From: Deltaproteobacteria bacterium
GTDB lineage: Bacteria; Myxococcota_A; Bradymonadia; REDH01
Assembly (NCBI GenBank): GCA_007693585.1
Contig: REDH01000065.1
Span: forward strand, 1-64,000
Direction of reading: 5' to 3'
Length of the DNA stretch: 64,000 bases
Positions 27,424 to 35,312 of this stretch are shown here, in pieces. Under the pieces are notes generated by a model. That model was given only the letters and a program-made list of their open reading frames with translations. It had not been told where the DNA came from and ran no database searches. Position 1 is the first letter of the stretch. Each line of letters starts with the position of its first letter. The position numbers and the translations under genes are program-made.

Positions 27424-28496
27424 CCTCCCGGGAACCCATCGACGGACGAATCTGGCCCAGTCGGGTCCACCGGGAGCTCGGGCATCCGCTGCCGGAGGAA
27501 CGCCCCCGTACCGAGCGTGAGCTGATCGGTCTGCTGGACGGACACCGGCAATGGGTCCCAGTGGCCGGCGGACACTCCGGGCGGCGCGTGCCCCACGCGG
27601 CCGCCGCATGGCTCGCGCTGGACGCCCTGCCGGCCAGCGCGGTCGTCGACCCCGTCAGCCTCTCCGCCACCGTGCGCGGCCCCATGACCTGGAGCGGACT
27701 CGAGGAGACCCTCCGGCCACACGGGCTCACCGCCAGCCGAATGGTCGGCACCGCCGCACCGCGCGGCGTGCTGTCCACCCTGGCCCGACCGCCACTGCTT
27801 CCCGCGACATGGCTCACCCCGGTCCCCCATGCGCGCTGCACCGGAATCCGGGCGGTCGACCTCACCGGCGTCCCGTACCGGGCCGTCGACGCCCCACGCA
27901 CAGCCAGCGGCCCCGACTTCCGTGCGCTCTTTCTCGGGCAGGAGGGAAGAACGGGAATCCTCCTCAACGCCACCGTGACCGTCGACCGGGTCCGTCCGCG
28001 AACGTGTTTCGCCATCCCGACACCCCGGTTGCTCGAGCTTGCACGGGATCTGCTCCCAGCCGCGCCCCATCGCCAGCTCATCGTCGGTGGCGATCTCGAG
28101 GACAGCGCTCTGCTCATCATCGACACCGATGGCGCTGAAGGCGCGCTGCTCGCGCGTCGGGCGAAGCACGCCGGGCTTCAGCCGCGCGCCTTGCCGGAAC
28201 CGTTCGCGACAGCCCCGGCCCGAGGCGCGCGCGGTTGGTCCGTCAGCGGTCCGTGGGGCCCCATGGCACCGCTCCTCGCCGTGAAGGGAGCACGCCTGCT
28301 CGCCGGTAACGCGACCCACATGGCCATCACCCTTCCGCCAGGGCGGGGGATGCACGCGCAGCGCCTGCCGCGCGCCGTGCGACAGCTCCTAGAACACTGG
28401 CCCTCCCTCGTGCGGGTGCACCCACACGGCCTCGACGACGCCGAGAGCGCAACGGATCCGCTCCTGGCGCCGAACCTCCCCGGAGATCCTGCATGA
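27420..28496 (+). CDS. GlcE-like FAD-binding subunit
   Basis: 358 residues, recognised by a divergent PCMH FAD domain: VAGGHSGRR corresponds to the pyrophosphate loop, then SLSATVRGPMTWSGLEETLRPHGL, TAAPRGVLSTLAR and LFLGQEGRTGILLNATV. The C-terminal half matches the small cap domain of GlcE proteins loosely. In glycolate oxidase GlcE is the second flavin subunit and hands electrons to GlcF. Here it overlaps the AGPS-like gene and the Fe-S gene by 4 bases each, so a complex of the three products is likely. The sequence is diverged enough that FAD binding should be treated as probable, not certain. Confidence 0.68.
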   Translation: MTSREPIDGRIWPSRVHRELGHPLPEERPRTERELIGLLDGHRQWVPVAGGHSGRRVPHAAAAWLALDALPASAVVDPVSLSATVRGPMTWSGLEETLRPHGLTASRMVGTAAPRGVLSTLARPPLLPATWLTPVPHARCTGIRAVDLTGVPYRAVDAPRTASGPDFRALFLGQEGRTGILLNATVTVDRVRPRTCFAIPTPRLLELARDLLPAAPHRQLIVGGDLEDSALLIIDTDGAEGALLARRAKHAGLQPRALPEPFATAPARGARGWSVSGPWGPMAPLLAVKGARLLAGNATHMAITLPPGRGMHAQRLPRAVRQLLEHWPSLVRVHPHGLDDAESATDPLLAPNLPGDPA

Positions 28497-29572
28497 GCGC
28501 CCACTCCCCAAAGGAGCTCCGCACCCTCGACTACTGCACATGGTGCCCGCGGCTGTGCCACTTCTCCTGTCCGTCCGCCCTCGGCGAAGCCTCCGAGGAC
28601 GCGTCGGCCTGGGGACTGATGACCCTCGCACGCACCCTCGATCGCAACGAGATGCCCGCCACCCAGGCCTCGCTCGAGCGGCTCTGGTCATGCGCGTCCT
28701 GTTACCGGTGCCAGTCCTTCTGCAAGCACGGGAACGATGTCCCGACAGTGCTCGCCACCGCCCGCGCCAATGCGGTGCGCGCCGGCGCGCTCCCGATGTC
28801 CCTCGGGCCACTGGCCGAGCAGGTCGCCACCCGGGGCGCAGCCGTGGACGACCCCGATGGCCTGAACCGTCTCCTCGCGCGGGAGCGGAGCGTCGCTGAG
28901 AAGGCCGTCGTGGCCACCTTCTTCCCAGGCTGCGATCACGCCTCCTCGTCGGAGGGACACACCCGAGTGCGGCGGACACTCGCCCTCCTCGGGGAGTTGC
29001 TCGGCGGCGAAGTGAAGCTCGCGTGGAGGGAGGATCAGGTCTGCTGCGGAGGCACCGCAAAGCGACTCGGACTCGATGACGCGCAACGACGACAGGAGCT
29101 GGGAACGGACAGCGGGACCTCCGTGAACACGCACCCGCGCATCACCGACTGCGCCGACCTCGCGATCCGGGACGGCTGGACGTCCCTCTGGTCCGTCCTC
29201 GCAGCGCACTCCAGTGAACTGGGAGATCGATGCGGAGACCTCTCGCCCGTCACCGTGGCGCTGCACGGCGGTTGCCGGGAGCGGCGACTGGCGGACACGT
29301 CCAGGGAAGAGATCGCCGTGCTCGAGGCCACAGGCATCCAGGTGGTGACCACACGTGCCGTGAACGACGTCGACGAATGCTGCGCGGGCGATCCCGTCTA
29401 CCGGGAGGCCCGACCCGATGCATCGCTGCGGGCTGCCGCGGCCGCCGCCGACTCCTGGCATGGCGTCGACGGTGAACGCGTGACCAGCGCGTGCCGCTGT
29501 GCCGCACAGTTCACGGCTGCCGGCACCCCCGTGCGATCCCTGCTGGACGTGGTGCTCGAGCGGTGCGCGTGA
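28493..29572 (+). CDS. GlcF-like iron-sulfur protein with CCG domains
   Basis: 359 residues. Two ferredoxin-type cluster motifs lie near the N terminus, CTWCPRLCHFSCP and CASCYRCQSFCKHG. Two CCG (cysteine-rich) domains follow, with QVCCGG and DECCAGDP near residues 180 and 295. This is the architecture of GlcF, GlpC and HdrB-type electron-transfer subunits. The first cluster is CxxCxxxCxxxCP and the second CxxCxxCxxxC. It probably passes electrons from the adjacent flavoproteins to a quinone or another acceptor. ATG 28493 overlaps the GlcE-like stop, and its own stop overlaps a GTG of the lipid-kinase gene. Confidence 0.8.
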   Translation: MSAHSPKELRTLDYCTWCPRLCHFSCPSALGEASEDASAWGLMTLARTLDRNEMPATQASLERLWSCASCYRCQSFCKHGNDVPTVLATARANAVRAGALPMSLGPLAEQVATRGAAVDDPDGLNRLLARERSVAEKAVVATFFPGCDHASSSEGHTRVRRTLALLGELLGGEVKLAWREDQVCCGGTAKRLGLDDAQRRQELGTDSGTSVNTHPRITDCADLAIRDGWTSLWSVLAAHSSELGDRCGDLSPVTVALHGGCRERRLADTSREEIAVLEATGIQVVTTRAVNDVDECCAGDPVYREARPDASLRAAAAAADSWHGVDGERVTSACRCAAQFTAAGTPVRSLLDVVLERCA

Positions 29573-30546
29573 GCATGGACGTGGTCGTCATCGCCAACCC
29601 GCGCGCTGGTTCCGGCCGGGGCGAGGCCCTGGCACGGAGCCTGCAGCGGCGCCTCCCCGCCGATGTGCGCGTGCTCCGCACCGCGACCGCCGGCGAGGGC
29701 GCGGCGCTTGCGAGAGCAGCCGTAGGGGAGGGCGCTCGGGAGTTGGTCAGCATCGGGGGCGACGGAACCCACAGCGAGGTTGTCGAGGGCATCCTCTCTG
29801 CCGGCGTCCCGCCCGGCGAGGTCACCCTTCGTCCCCTTCACGCAGGAACGGGAGGAGATTTCAGGCGTCTCCTCGATGCGTTCGACCCCGAGGACACCCC
29901 GTTCGAGCACTGGGTGTCCGGCAACGCCCCGCTCATTGACGCGGGTCTGCTCGAATGGACGGACGAGGAGGGCCGGCCTGCGAGGCGACATTTCCTCAAC
30001 ATGGTCACCTTCGGTCTCGGCGGACTGGTCGACCGATACGTGAACCGCGGCTCGAAGCGACTGGGAGGGCGGACGTCGTTCTTCCTCGCGACGGTGCGGG
30101 CGCTTGCCGGCTGGAAGCCTTCGCCCGTCCGGATCGTCGCCGACGGCGTCGACCGCGGAACATGGACGGTGACCAACGTGATCGTGGGCAACGGCCGCCA
30201 CTGCGGTGGGGGCATGTGCCTCGCCCCCGAGGCGCTGCTCGACGATGGTCTCTTCGAGGTCCTCATCCTGCCGGACGTTCCGCTCTTCCGATCTGCCCGC
30301 CTCGCACCCCGCCTGTACGATGGCAGTATCCATCGCCAGGAGGGTGTCACGGCGTTTCGGGCGCGGGAGATCGAAGCCATCCCGCTGGACGAGCAGCGCC
30401 CGGCCTGGCTCGATGTGGATGGCGAGGATCTCGGCCGGATCCCATGCCGCCTCAGCGTGATTCCATCGGCCATCCGGCTTCGGACACCCCGACGAGATGT
30501 GCTCCGGGCCGGGCCGGAGCACGATGGTCGGGAGGAGGCTCCTTGA
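29569..30546 (+). CDS. Diacylglycerol kinase-family lipid kinase
   Basis: About 325 residues. NPRAGSGRGE, then the catalytic GGDGTHSEVVEG and the later GTGGDF and NVIVGNGRHCGGGM motifs identify the DagK/YegS/sphingosine-kinase fold, which phosphorylates a lipid hydroxyl with ATP. GTG 29569 makes a GTGA overlap with the upstream stop, and ATG 29575 is the alternative start. The next gene, lnt, starts with a TTGA overlap. Location inside the AGPS-like cluster points to a lipid substrate such as diacylglycerol or an alkyl-glycerol. That is inference from context. Confidence 0.85.
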   Translation: MSMDVVVIANPRAGSGRGEALARSLQRRLPADVRVLRTATAGEGAALARAAVGEGARELVSIGGDGTHSEVVEGILSAGVPPGEVTLRPLHAGTGGDFRRLLDAFDPEDTPFEHWVSGNAPLIDAGLLEWTDEEGRPARRHFLNMVTFGLGGLVDRYVNRGSKRLGGRTSFFLATVRALAGWKPSPVRIVADGVDRGTWTVTNVIVGNGRHCGGGMCLAPEALLDDGLFEVLILPDVPLFRSARLAPRLYDGSIHRQEGVTAFRAREIEAIPLDEQRPAWLDVDGEDLGRIPCRLSVIPSAIRLRTPRRDVLRAGPEHDGREEAP

Positions 30547-32345
30547 CCGCGCCCCACGATGCAACGCCCGCGCCGGAGGCAGCGGTTCAGGACGCGGCGG
30601 GCGGCTTCCTCTGGCGTCTGATGCTGACCACTGCCGCCGGGGTCGGGCTCTTCATGAGCTACCCGCGCTGGGACCTCTTCCCGCTGGCGTTCGTGGCCCT
30701 CGTTCCGCTCATGCACGTGCTCGAACGGGTTCATCGCGCGCGGGACGCGTTCCGCTGGGCCTGGTGGACGGGGTTCGTCACCAACGCGGGGGGGTTCTAC
30801 TGGATCGTCGGCATGCTCGAGGAGTTCGCACACCTTCCGCTGTGGGGCGCCCTCCCCATACATCTGCTCCTCATCGCACAACAGGCCCTCGTTCTCGGTC
30901 TCGCCGGGGCCATGGCCCACGGACTGCGGCGCAGACGCGTCCCTCTGCTCTGGTCCTGGGTCCCTGCGGTGGTGGCCGCCGAAATGCTCGTCCCGCTGAT
31001 CTTCCCGTGGTTCATCGGCAACAGCCAGGCCGCCTTCCTCCTCTTCACGCAGGCGGCGGACCTCGGGGGCGTTCTGCTGCTGACGGGGCTGGTCGTCTGC
31101 GTGAATGTGGGAGTCCTGCTGATCGTCCGGGGCGCACTCCACGCCCGCGGACGTCCGGGATTCGCTCGCCTGGAATGGCGAACCCTGTTCATGGTGGCTG
31201 TTCTGTTCGCGGGGAACCTGACCTACGGCGCGGTGCGCATCGCCGAGACGGACCGACGATCCGCGGCCGCGGAGACGCTCCGTATCGGGGTCGTTCAGGC
31301 CAACATCGGAATCCGCGAGAAGGAAGACCCGGAGCGAATGCGCAACAACCTGCTGCTGCACCAGCACCATAGCGCGAACCTCGCGGCAGCCGGTGCCGAG
31401 CTCATCATCTGGCCCGAAACGGCCTACCAGGAGCGACAGTACGTCCAGGTGCTCGAGGAGGTGGACAGTCTCGCCGAAGCGATGACACGACGCCGCGTCG
31501 GATGGCGGCTGGAGCGGAATGTCACGTGGATCCCGCCCAGCACGGCTCCCCTTGTGGAAGACTGGCGCGTGGACGAGGCCACTGGACTCGGCGTCGAGGA
31601 CCGGGCCCCCGCCCACCGCGGATTCGACGTTCCGCTGCTGACCGGGGTCGTCACGACGGAGACCTTCCCGCCCGGCTCCCGGCCGCACCTTCCCCCCTAC
31701 GGCGACCACCCGCGAGGCTGGGAGGCGTTCAACAGCGCGCTGCTGCTGGACGGGGAAGGCCGCGTGCTCGGCATGGCCGACAAGGTCAAGCTGATGCCAT
31801 TCGGCGAACACGTGCCGCTCGCGCGGTTTCTCTACCGATCGACCGGAGTCAACCTGATCAACATCCTGCCCGGTGTATCCGACTTCTCCGCAGGTCAGGA
31901 GGTCCGTGTGCTCCCGCTGCCGCAGGATGGCGGAGAGCCATGGCGGATCGGAATCCTCAACTGTTACGAGGACATTCTTCCGCGATTCGGCCGGATGCTG
32001 AATACGCTCGGACCCGACCTGCTGGTGAACCTGACCAACGACGCGTGGTTCGGCGACACCAGCGAGCCCTGGCTCCACCAGCAGCTCGCCGTGTTCAGGG
32101 CCATCGAGCAACGCACCTGGTTGATCCGGTCGACCAACACGGGGGTCTCGGCCTTCATCGACCCCGTGGGCCGGGTCGTGCAGCACACCGAGACCTTCGT
32201 CGAAGAGACGCTCCTCATGGACGTCCCGATGTTGCGTGCGGGGCGCACCCCCTACATGCGACTCGGTGACTGGCCCGGGGTCCTCGCCATGCTCTGGATC
32301 GCAGCCATCTACGCCCGAACCCTCCTGCGGCGCCGCGGGTCCTGA
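30543..32345 (+). CDS. lnt: Apolipoprotein N-acyltransferase
   Basis: Lnt adds the third acyl chain to lipoproteins in the inner membrane. It has 600 residues, longer than the E. coli protein (512). Six or so N-terminal helices are followed by the nitrilase domain with the catalytic triad Glu292 (WPETAY), Lys414 (ADKVKLMPFGE) and Cys474 (LNCYED), and a final membrane helix. The Glu-to-Lys spacing is 122 residues against about 68 in E. coli, so an insertion of about 55 lies between them. The start is TTG 30543, overlapping the kinase stop, with GGGAGGAGG 5 bases upstream. The many lipoproteins in the window are its expected substrates. Confidence 0.93.
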   Translation: MTAPHDATPAPEAAVQDAAGGFLWRLMLTTAAGVGLFMSYPRWDLFPLAFVALVPLMHVLERVHRARDAFRWAWWTGFVTNAGGFYWIVGMLEEFAHLPLWGALPIHLLLIAQQALVLGLAGAMAHGLRRRRVPLLWSWVPAVVAAEMLVPLIFPWFIGNSQAAFLLFTQAADLGGVLLLTGLVVCVNVGVLLIVRGALHARGRPGFARLEWRTLFMVAVLFAGNLTYGAVRIAETDRRSAAAETLRIGVVQANIGIREKEDPERMRNNLLLHQHHSANLAAAGAELIIWPETAYQERQYVQVLEEVDSLAEAMTRRRVGWRLERNVTWIPPSTAPLVEDWRVDEATGLGVEDRAPAHRGFDVPLLTGVVTTETFPPGSRPHLPPYGDHPRGWEAFNSALLLDGEGRVLGMADKVKLMPFGEHVPLARFLYRSTGVNLINILPGVSDFSAGQEVRVLPLPQDGGEPWRIGILNCYEDILPRFGRMLNTLGPDLLVNLTNDAWFGDTSEPWLHQQLAVFRAIEQRTWLIRSTNTGVSAFIDPVGRVVQHTETFVEETLLMDVPMLRAGRTPYMRLGDWPGVLAMLWIAAIYARTLLRRRGS

Positions 32346-32454
32346 TGAGGTTTCGAGCGCGGAGACCCCGTGACCGCGAGAATTTTGACCTTCGGGAACG
32401 ATTCGGGTTGAGTCGTCCACGAGCGCCTCTCGCGCCCGATTCCCAGTGGAACCC

Positions 32455-33444
32455 ATGCCGTACGCCATCCGTCGAATCACACTCTCCCTCGTGGCCGCCA
32501 TCGGCCTCGGGTGCAGCGTCACCGCATGCGGCGGTGCTCAGCACACCGTGACGCCGGACGAAGTCGAACAGATGCAGGCCCGCATCGCCGATCTCGAGCG
32601 CAACAACGCTCGGCTGCGCGTGAGGATCGAGGACGGGGAGTCGCGTCTCTACCTGCTCCAGGATCGGGTGGAGGCCAACCGCATCGCGCTTCAGCAGCAG
32701 GGCGCCTCCATGCGGGCTGCCGGTGGTCCTCCGGCGCCCTCGACAGGACAGTCCTGGGGCTGGCAGGGACACGCGCCCCAGCCGAGCGCGCCGCCACGAC
32801 AGCAGCACACGGGACAGCCGCGCCGCATGATGCCCGAGCTTCCAACGCAGAGCCTCGGACCGGTTGACCCGGCGCCGCCGGAAACCGATGGCGAACACGT
32901 CGTCATCACACAGGACGTGTTCGAGCAGCGCTTCGGGGGCGGCGGCTCTCCGGGTTCCCCGCCTTCCGCTCCTTCCGGCGGAACGCGTGGACCCCTTCCT
33001 CCCGTCATCCCGGACTCGGAACGTATTCCGACATCCCGTGAGCTCGCGGCGCAGAGCCCCGCCTCGAACTTGTCCGCGCTCGAGCTCTACCAGGAAGGAC
33101 TGCAGCAGTTCAATGCGCGCGAGTATCGCGAGGGACTGGCTTCCATGAGACGTGTTCTGGAGATGGGACCACCGCCCAACTACACGGACAACGCGCTCTA
33201 CTGGATCGGCGAGTGCTACTACGGCCTCGGTGAGTGGGAAGACGCGCTGCGGTACTTCCAGCGCGTGGTGAGCGAACACCCGGGCGGCAACAAGGCCGCC
33301 GACGCCATGCTCAAGATTGCCCTGACACACGAGCGTCTCCAGAGCAGCAGCGACGCGATCGAGGTGCTCCGCACCCTCGTGGACATGCACCCCGGCACGA
33401 ACTCCGCCAGGCGTGCCGCCGAACGACTCCGTGAACTCGAGTAG
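32455..33444 (+). CDS. CpoB/YbgF-like TPR lipoprotein
   Basis: 329 residues. A lipoprotein signal ends at VTAC (Cys about 25). It is followed by a coiled coil (QMQARIADLERNNARLRVRIEDGESRL) and a long Pro/Gly/Gln-rich linker. At the C terminus (about 220-329) are three TPR repeats of the YbgF/CpoB type (LYQEGLQQFNAREYREGLASM, ALYWIGECYYGLGEWEDAL). CpoB trimerises through its coiled coil and links Tol/Pal constriction with peptidoglycan synthesis. No tol-pal genes lie nearby, so the exact role is open. A GTG at 32446 is an alternative start. The LysM-protein gene follows after 28 bases. Confidence 0.8.
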   Translation: MPYAIRRITLSLVAAIGLGCSVTACGGAQHTVTPDEVEQMQARIADLERNNARLRVRIEDGESRLYLLQDRVEANRIALQQQGASMRAAGGPPAPSTGQSWGWQGHAPQPSAPPRQQHTGQPRRMMPELPTQSLGPVDPAPPETDGEHVVITQDVFEQRFGGGGSPGSPPSAPSGGTRGPLPPVIPDSERIPTSRELAAQSPASNLSALELYQEGLQQFNAREYREGLASMRRVLEMGPPPNYTDNALYWIGECYYGLGEWEDALRYFQRVVSEHPGGNKAADAMLKIALTHERLQSSSDAIEVLRTLVDMHPGTNSARRAAERLRELE

Positions 33445-33472
33445 TGACCGACCCCGACCGCGAGGACTCCAG

Positions 33473-34498
33473 ATGACTCTTCGACTTCTTCGAACACTCC
33501 TGTTGGCGGCAGCCGGTGCCGGTGCGCTCGGAGCTCTCGCTCACGAGGCCGTCGCGCAGGATCAGTTCCATGATGACACCCCTGTGCACGTCGCAGGGCA
33601 GGGCGATACCCTCTGGGGCCTGAGCGAGCTGTACTTCGGTAATTCGCAGATGTGGCCGCAGCTGTGGGCGTGGAATCCCCACGTGACGAACCCGCACTGG
33701 ATCTACCCCGGAGATGTCATCTTCCTGGGCCCGCGGGCGCTTCGACCCGCGGACGGGCCCGCCCGGCATCAGGCCGCCGCGCTCCCGGACAGCGCCGGGC
33801 TCTACTTCCCGCTGGGCGGCTTCTACACGTCGACGGAGATCCCCTCCGTCGGGACCTTGCGATTCGCGAGGGCCGACCGTCGCCTGCTCCAACCCCTCGA
33901 CGAGGTCTACCTCGAGTTCGAGGAACCCGAGAACGTTCGCATCGGGGACGAGTACGTCATCAACCGCGTCGAGGGCCGAATCCAGGACCGCCGCGAGACC
34001 GTCGCGGTGAAGTATCGCACGACAGGCCGGGTTCGCGTCACGCAGGCGCACGAGTCCACACCGCTCTTCTCGGCCGAGATCACCGATCTGTACGACACCA
34101 TCGAACGCGACGACCTGCTGTTCGTCGCACAGCCGCAGATTCTTCTCGTCGAGCCGCGGGAGAACACGGTGGACCTCGAAGGGGAGATCATCGACCGACT
34201 CGACCCGATTCGCTTCATGCACCAGTTCCACACGGTCTTCATCGACCTGGGCCAGAACGACGGCGTCCGCGTCGGAAACCGGTTCTTCATGTGGCAGCGC
34301 GAAGACATGGGCGAGAGCATCCGTCTCGCACGCGAAGGCCGTGCGTACCAGGAGGAGGTTCGCTCCCTGCTGCCGTGGCAGTTCGTCGGTGAGGCCATGG
34401 CCATCTACGTCGGAGAGAACTACAGCACCGCGGTGATCCTGACGGCAAATGTCGAGGTGTCCGTCGGTCAGCGCATCACATTGCAGGCCGGCCACTGA
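33473..34498 (+). CDS. Secreted LysM-domain protein
   Basis: 341 residues. The signal peptide is cleaved near EAVAQ-D (residue about 29). A LysM peptidoglycan-binding domain follows at residues 38-85 (VAGQGDTLWGLSELYFGNSQMWPQLW, ending IYPGDVIFL). The remaining 250 residues are beta-rich and unassigned. They include a segment FIDLGQNDGVRVGNRFFMW that resembles ligand-independent beta-barrel modules in LysM proteins of deltaproteobacteria. It is probably periplasmic and bound to the cell wall. GAGGA lies before ATG 33473. It sits next to the CpoB-like gene, consistent with a wall-associated role. Confidence 0.8.
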   Translation: MTLRLLRTLLLAAAGAGALGALAHEAVAQDQFHDDTPVHVAGQGDTLWGLSELYFGNSQMWPQLWAWNPHVTNPHWIYPGDVIFLGPRALRPADGPARHQAAALPDSAGLYFPLGGFYTSTEIPSVGTLRFARADRRLLQPLDEVYLEFEEPENVRIGDEYVINRVEGRIQDRRETVAVKYRTTGRVRVTQAHESTPLFSAEITDLYDTIERDDLLFVAQPQILLVEPRENTVDLEGEIIDRLDPIRFMHQFHTVFIDLGQNDGVRVGNRFFMWQREDMGESIRLAREGRAYQEEVRSLLPWQFVGEAMAIYVGENYSTAVILTANVEVSVGQRITLQAGH

Positions 34499-34533
34499 AT
34501 CGCGGCCGGCGCAATCCGGCCTCACCATCCGAA

Positions 34534-34561
34534 ACGCCGTCGTGCATTCGCGCGACGGCGT
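34534..34561. terminator. Bidirectional terminator between LysM and Rrf2 genes
   Basis: ACGCCGTCG and CGACGGCGT form a perfect 9-base stem with a 10-base loop. On the minus strand it is followed by TTTC. It overlaps the first base of the Rrf2 stop codon. Confidence 0.55.
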
Positions 34562-35028
34562 CAGGCGTTCAGGGAAGGCTTCACGGGTCGGTCAGCAGGG
34601 ACGCGCGACGGCGCGATGCCCGACCCGCCATGCAGCAGATCAGCGAGACGTGTCCGGCGAAAGACCTCGAGCATCGCCTGTTCACCCGCGTGCCAGACAT
34701 GCGCCATGCCGCAGTCCATGCTGTGCTGGCATCCATCGCCCTGGGGCGTGCAATCGTTGAGAGCCACAGGGCCGTCTGCTGCCTCGATGACGTCGAGAAA
34801 GGTGATCTCGTCCGCGCTCCGCGCAAGCTGGAAGCCTCCACCCGCGCCACGCACGGACTGAACGAGGCCAGCCTGCACGAGCGAACGGAGAATCTTCGCG
34901 AGGAAATCCTTCGGTGCGTGCTCGCGCTCGGCGAGGTCACGGAAGGGAACCACTTCGCCCGACGGGAGCGCCGCCAGGTGCAGGGCCGCACGGAGGGCGT
35001 ACTCGACGCGTCTGGAAACCTGAAGCAT
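34561..35028 (-). CDS. Rrf2-family regulator with three cluster-type cysteines
   Basis: 155 residues. MLQVSRRVEYALRAALHLA is the classic Rrf2 start with the winged helix following, and GAGGGFQLAR is the wing. Three cysteines follow in the order C-x6-C-x5-C (CTPQGDGCQHSMDC), the place where IscR, NsrR and RirA bind an Fe-S cluster. Spacing differs slightly from E. coli IscR (x5, x5) and NsrR (x4, x5). It may sense Fe-S status, nitric oxide or redox. ATG 35028 is chosen from the family N terminus, since no Shine-Dalgarno is visible. An AT-rich candidate operator lies about 180 bases upstream. Confidence 0.85.
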   Translation of the reverse strand: MLQVSRRVEYALRAALHLAALPSGEVVPFRDLAEREHAPKDFLAKILRSLVQAGLVQSVRGAGGGFQLARSADEITFLDVIEAADGPVALNDCTPQGDGCQHSMDCGMAHVWHAGEQAMLEVFRRTRLADLLHGGSGIAPSRVPADRPVKPSLNA

Positions 35029-35206
35029 CGCGTGCAGGAGAAAGACGGAGAGAGAGAGGATACGGCCTCGATTCCGGCGGACATCGAGGGGGCCTCGGGA
35101 GGCGGACATGGTCCGCAACGGACCCGTGCTCGACCCGGCATCCGGGTCTTCCGACCGTCGCTCAGCTAAGGCTGGACGGAGGAGGGGTCAATGGGACGCA
35201 CGAGTT

Positions 35207-35221
35207 TACATAATGTATCTT
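35207..35221. promoter_or_regulatory. AT-rich candidate operator upstream of the Rrf2 gene
   Basis: TACAT-A-ATGTA is a perfect palindrome at 35207-35217. It overlaps AATGTATCTT (35212-35221), which matches one half of the NsrR consensus (AAGATACATT on the minus strand). It is a striking AT-rich island in high-GC sequence. Confidence 0.4.
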
Positions 35222-35312
35222 ATCGGACATTGAATGACCGGGACAGGGTAGTCGGGTCCACGCGGCAAGGACGCAGGAACGAGACATGGCTCGTGCGCGC
35301 GACGGCGCCGCG

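Noticed and set aside
25618-27609. 663-residue minus-strand open frame opposite the AGPS-like gene
   Set aside because: The plus strand has FAD-domain motifs and 4-base overlaps with its neighbours. The antisense frame has neither.
24368-29572. Plain glycolate oxidase operon (glcDEF) with a lactate racemase
   Set aside because: The large subunit has alkyl-DHAP-synthase signatures and the LarA-like protein lacks the ligand residues, so those symbols were not assigned.
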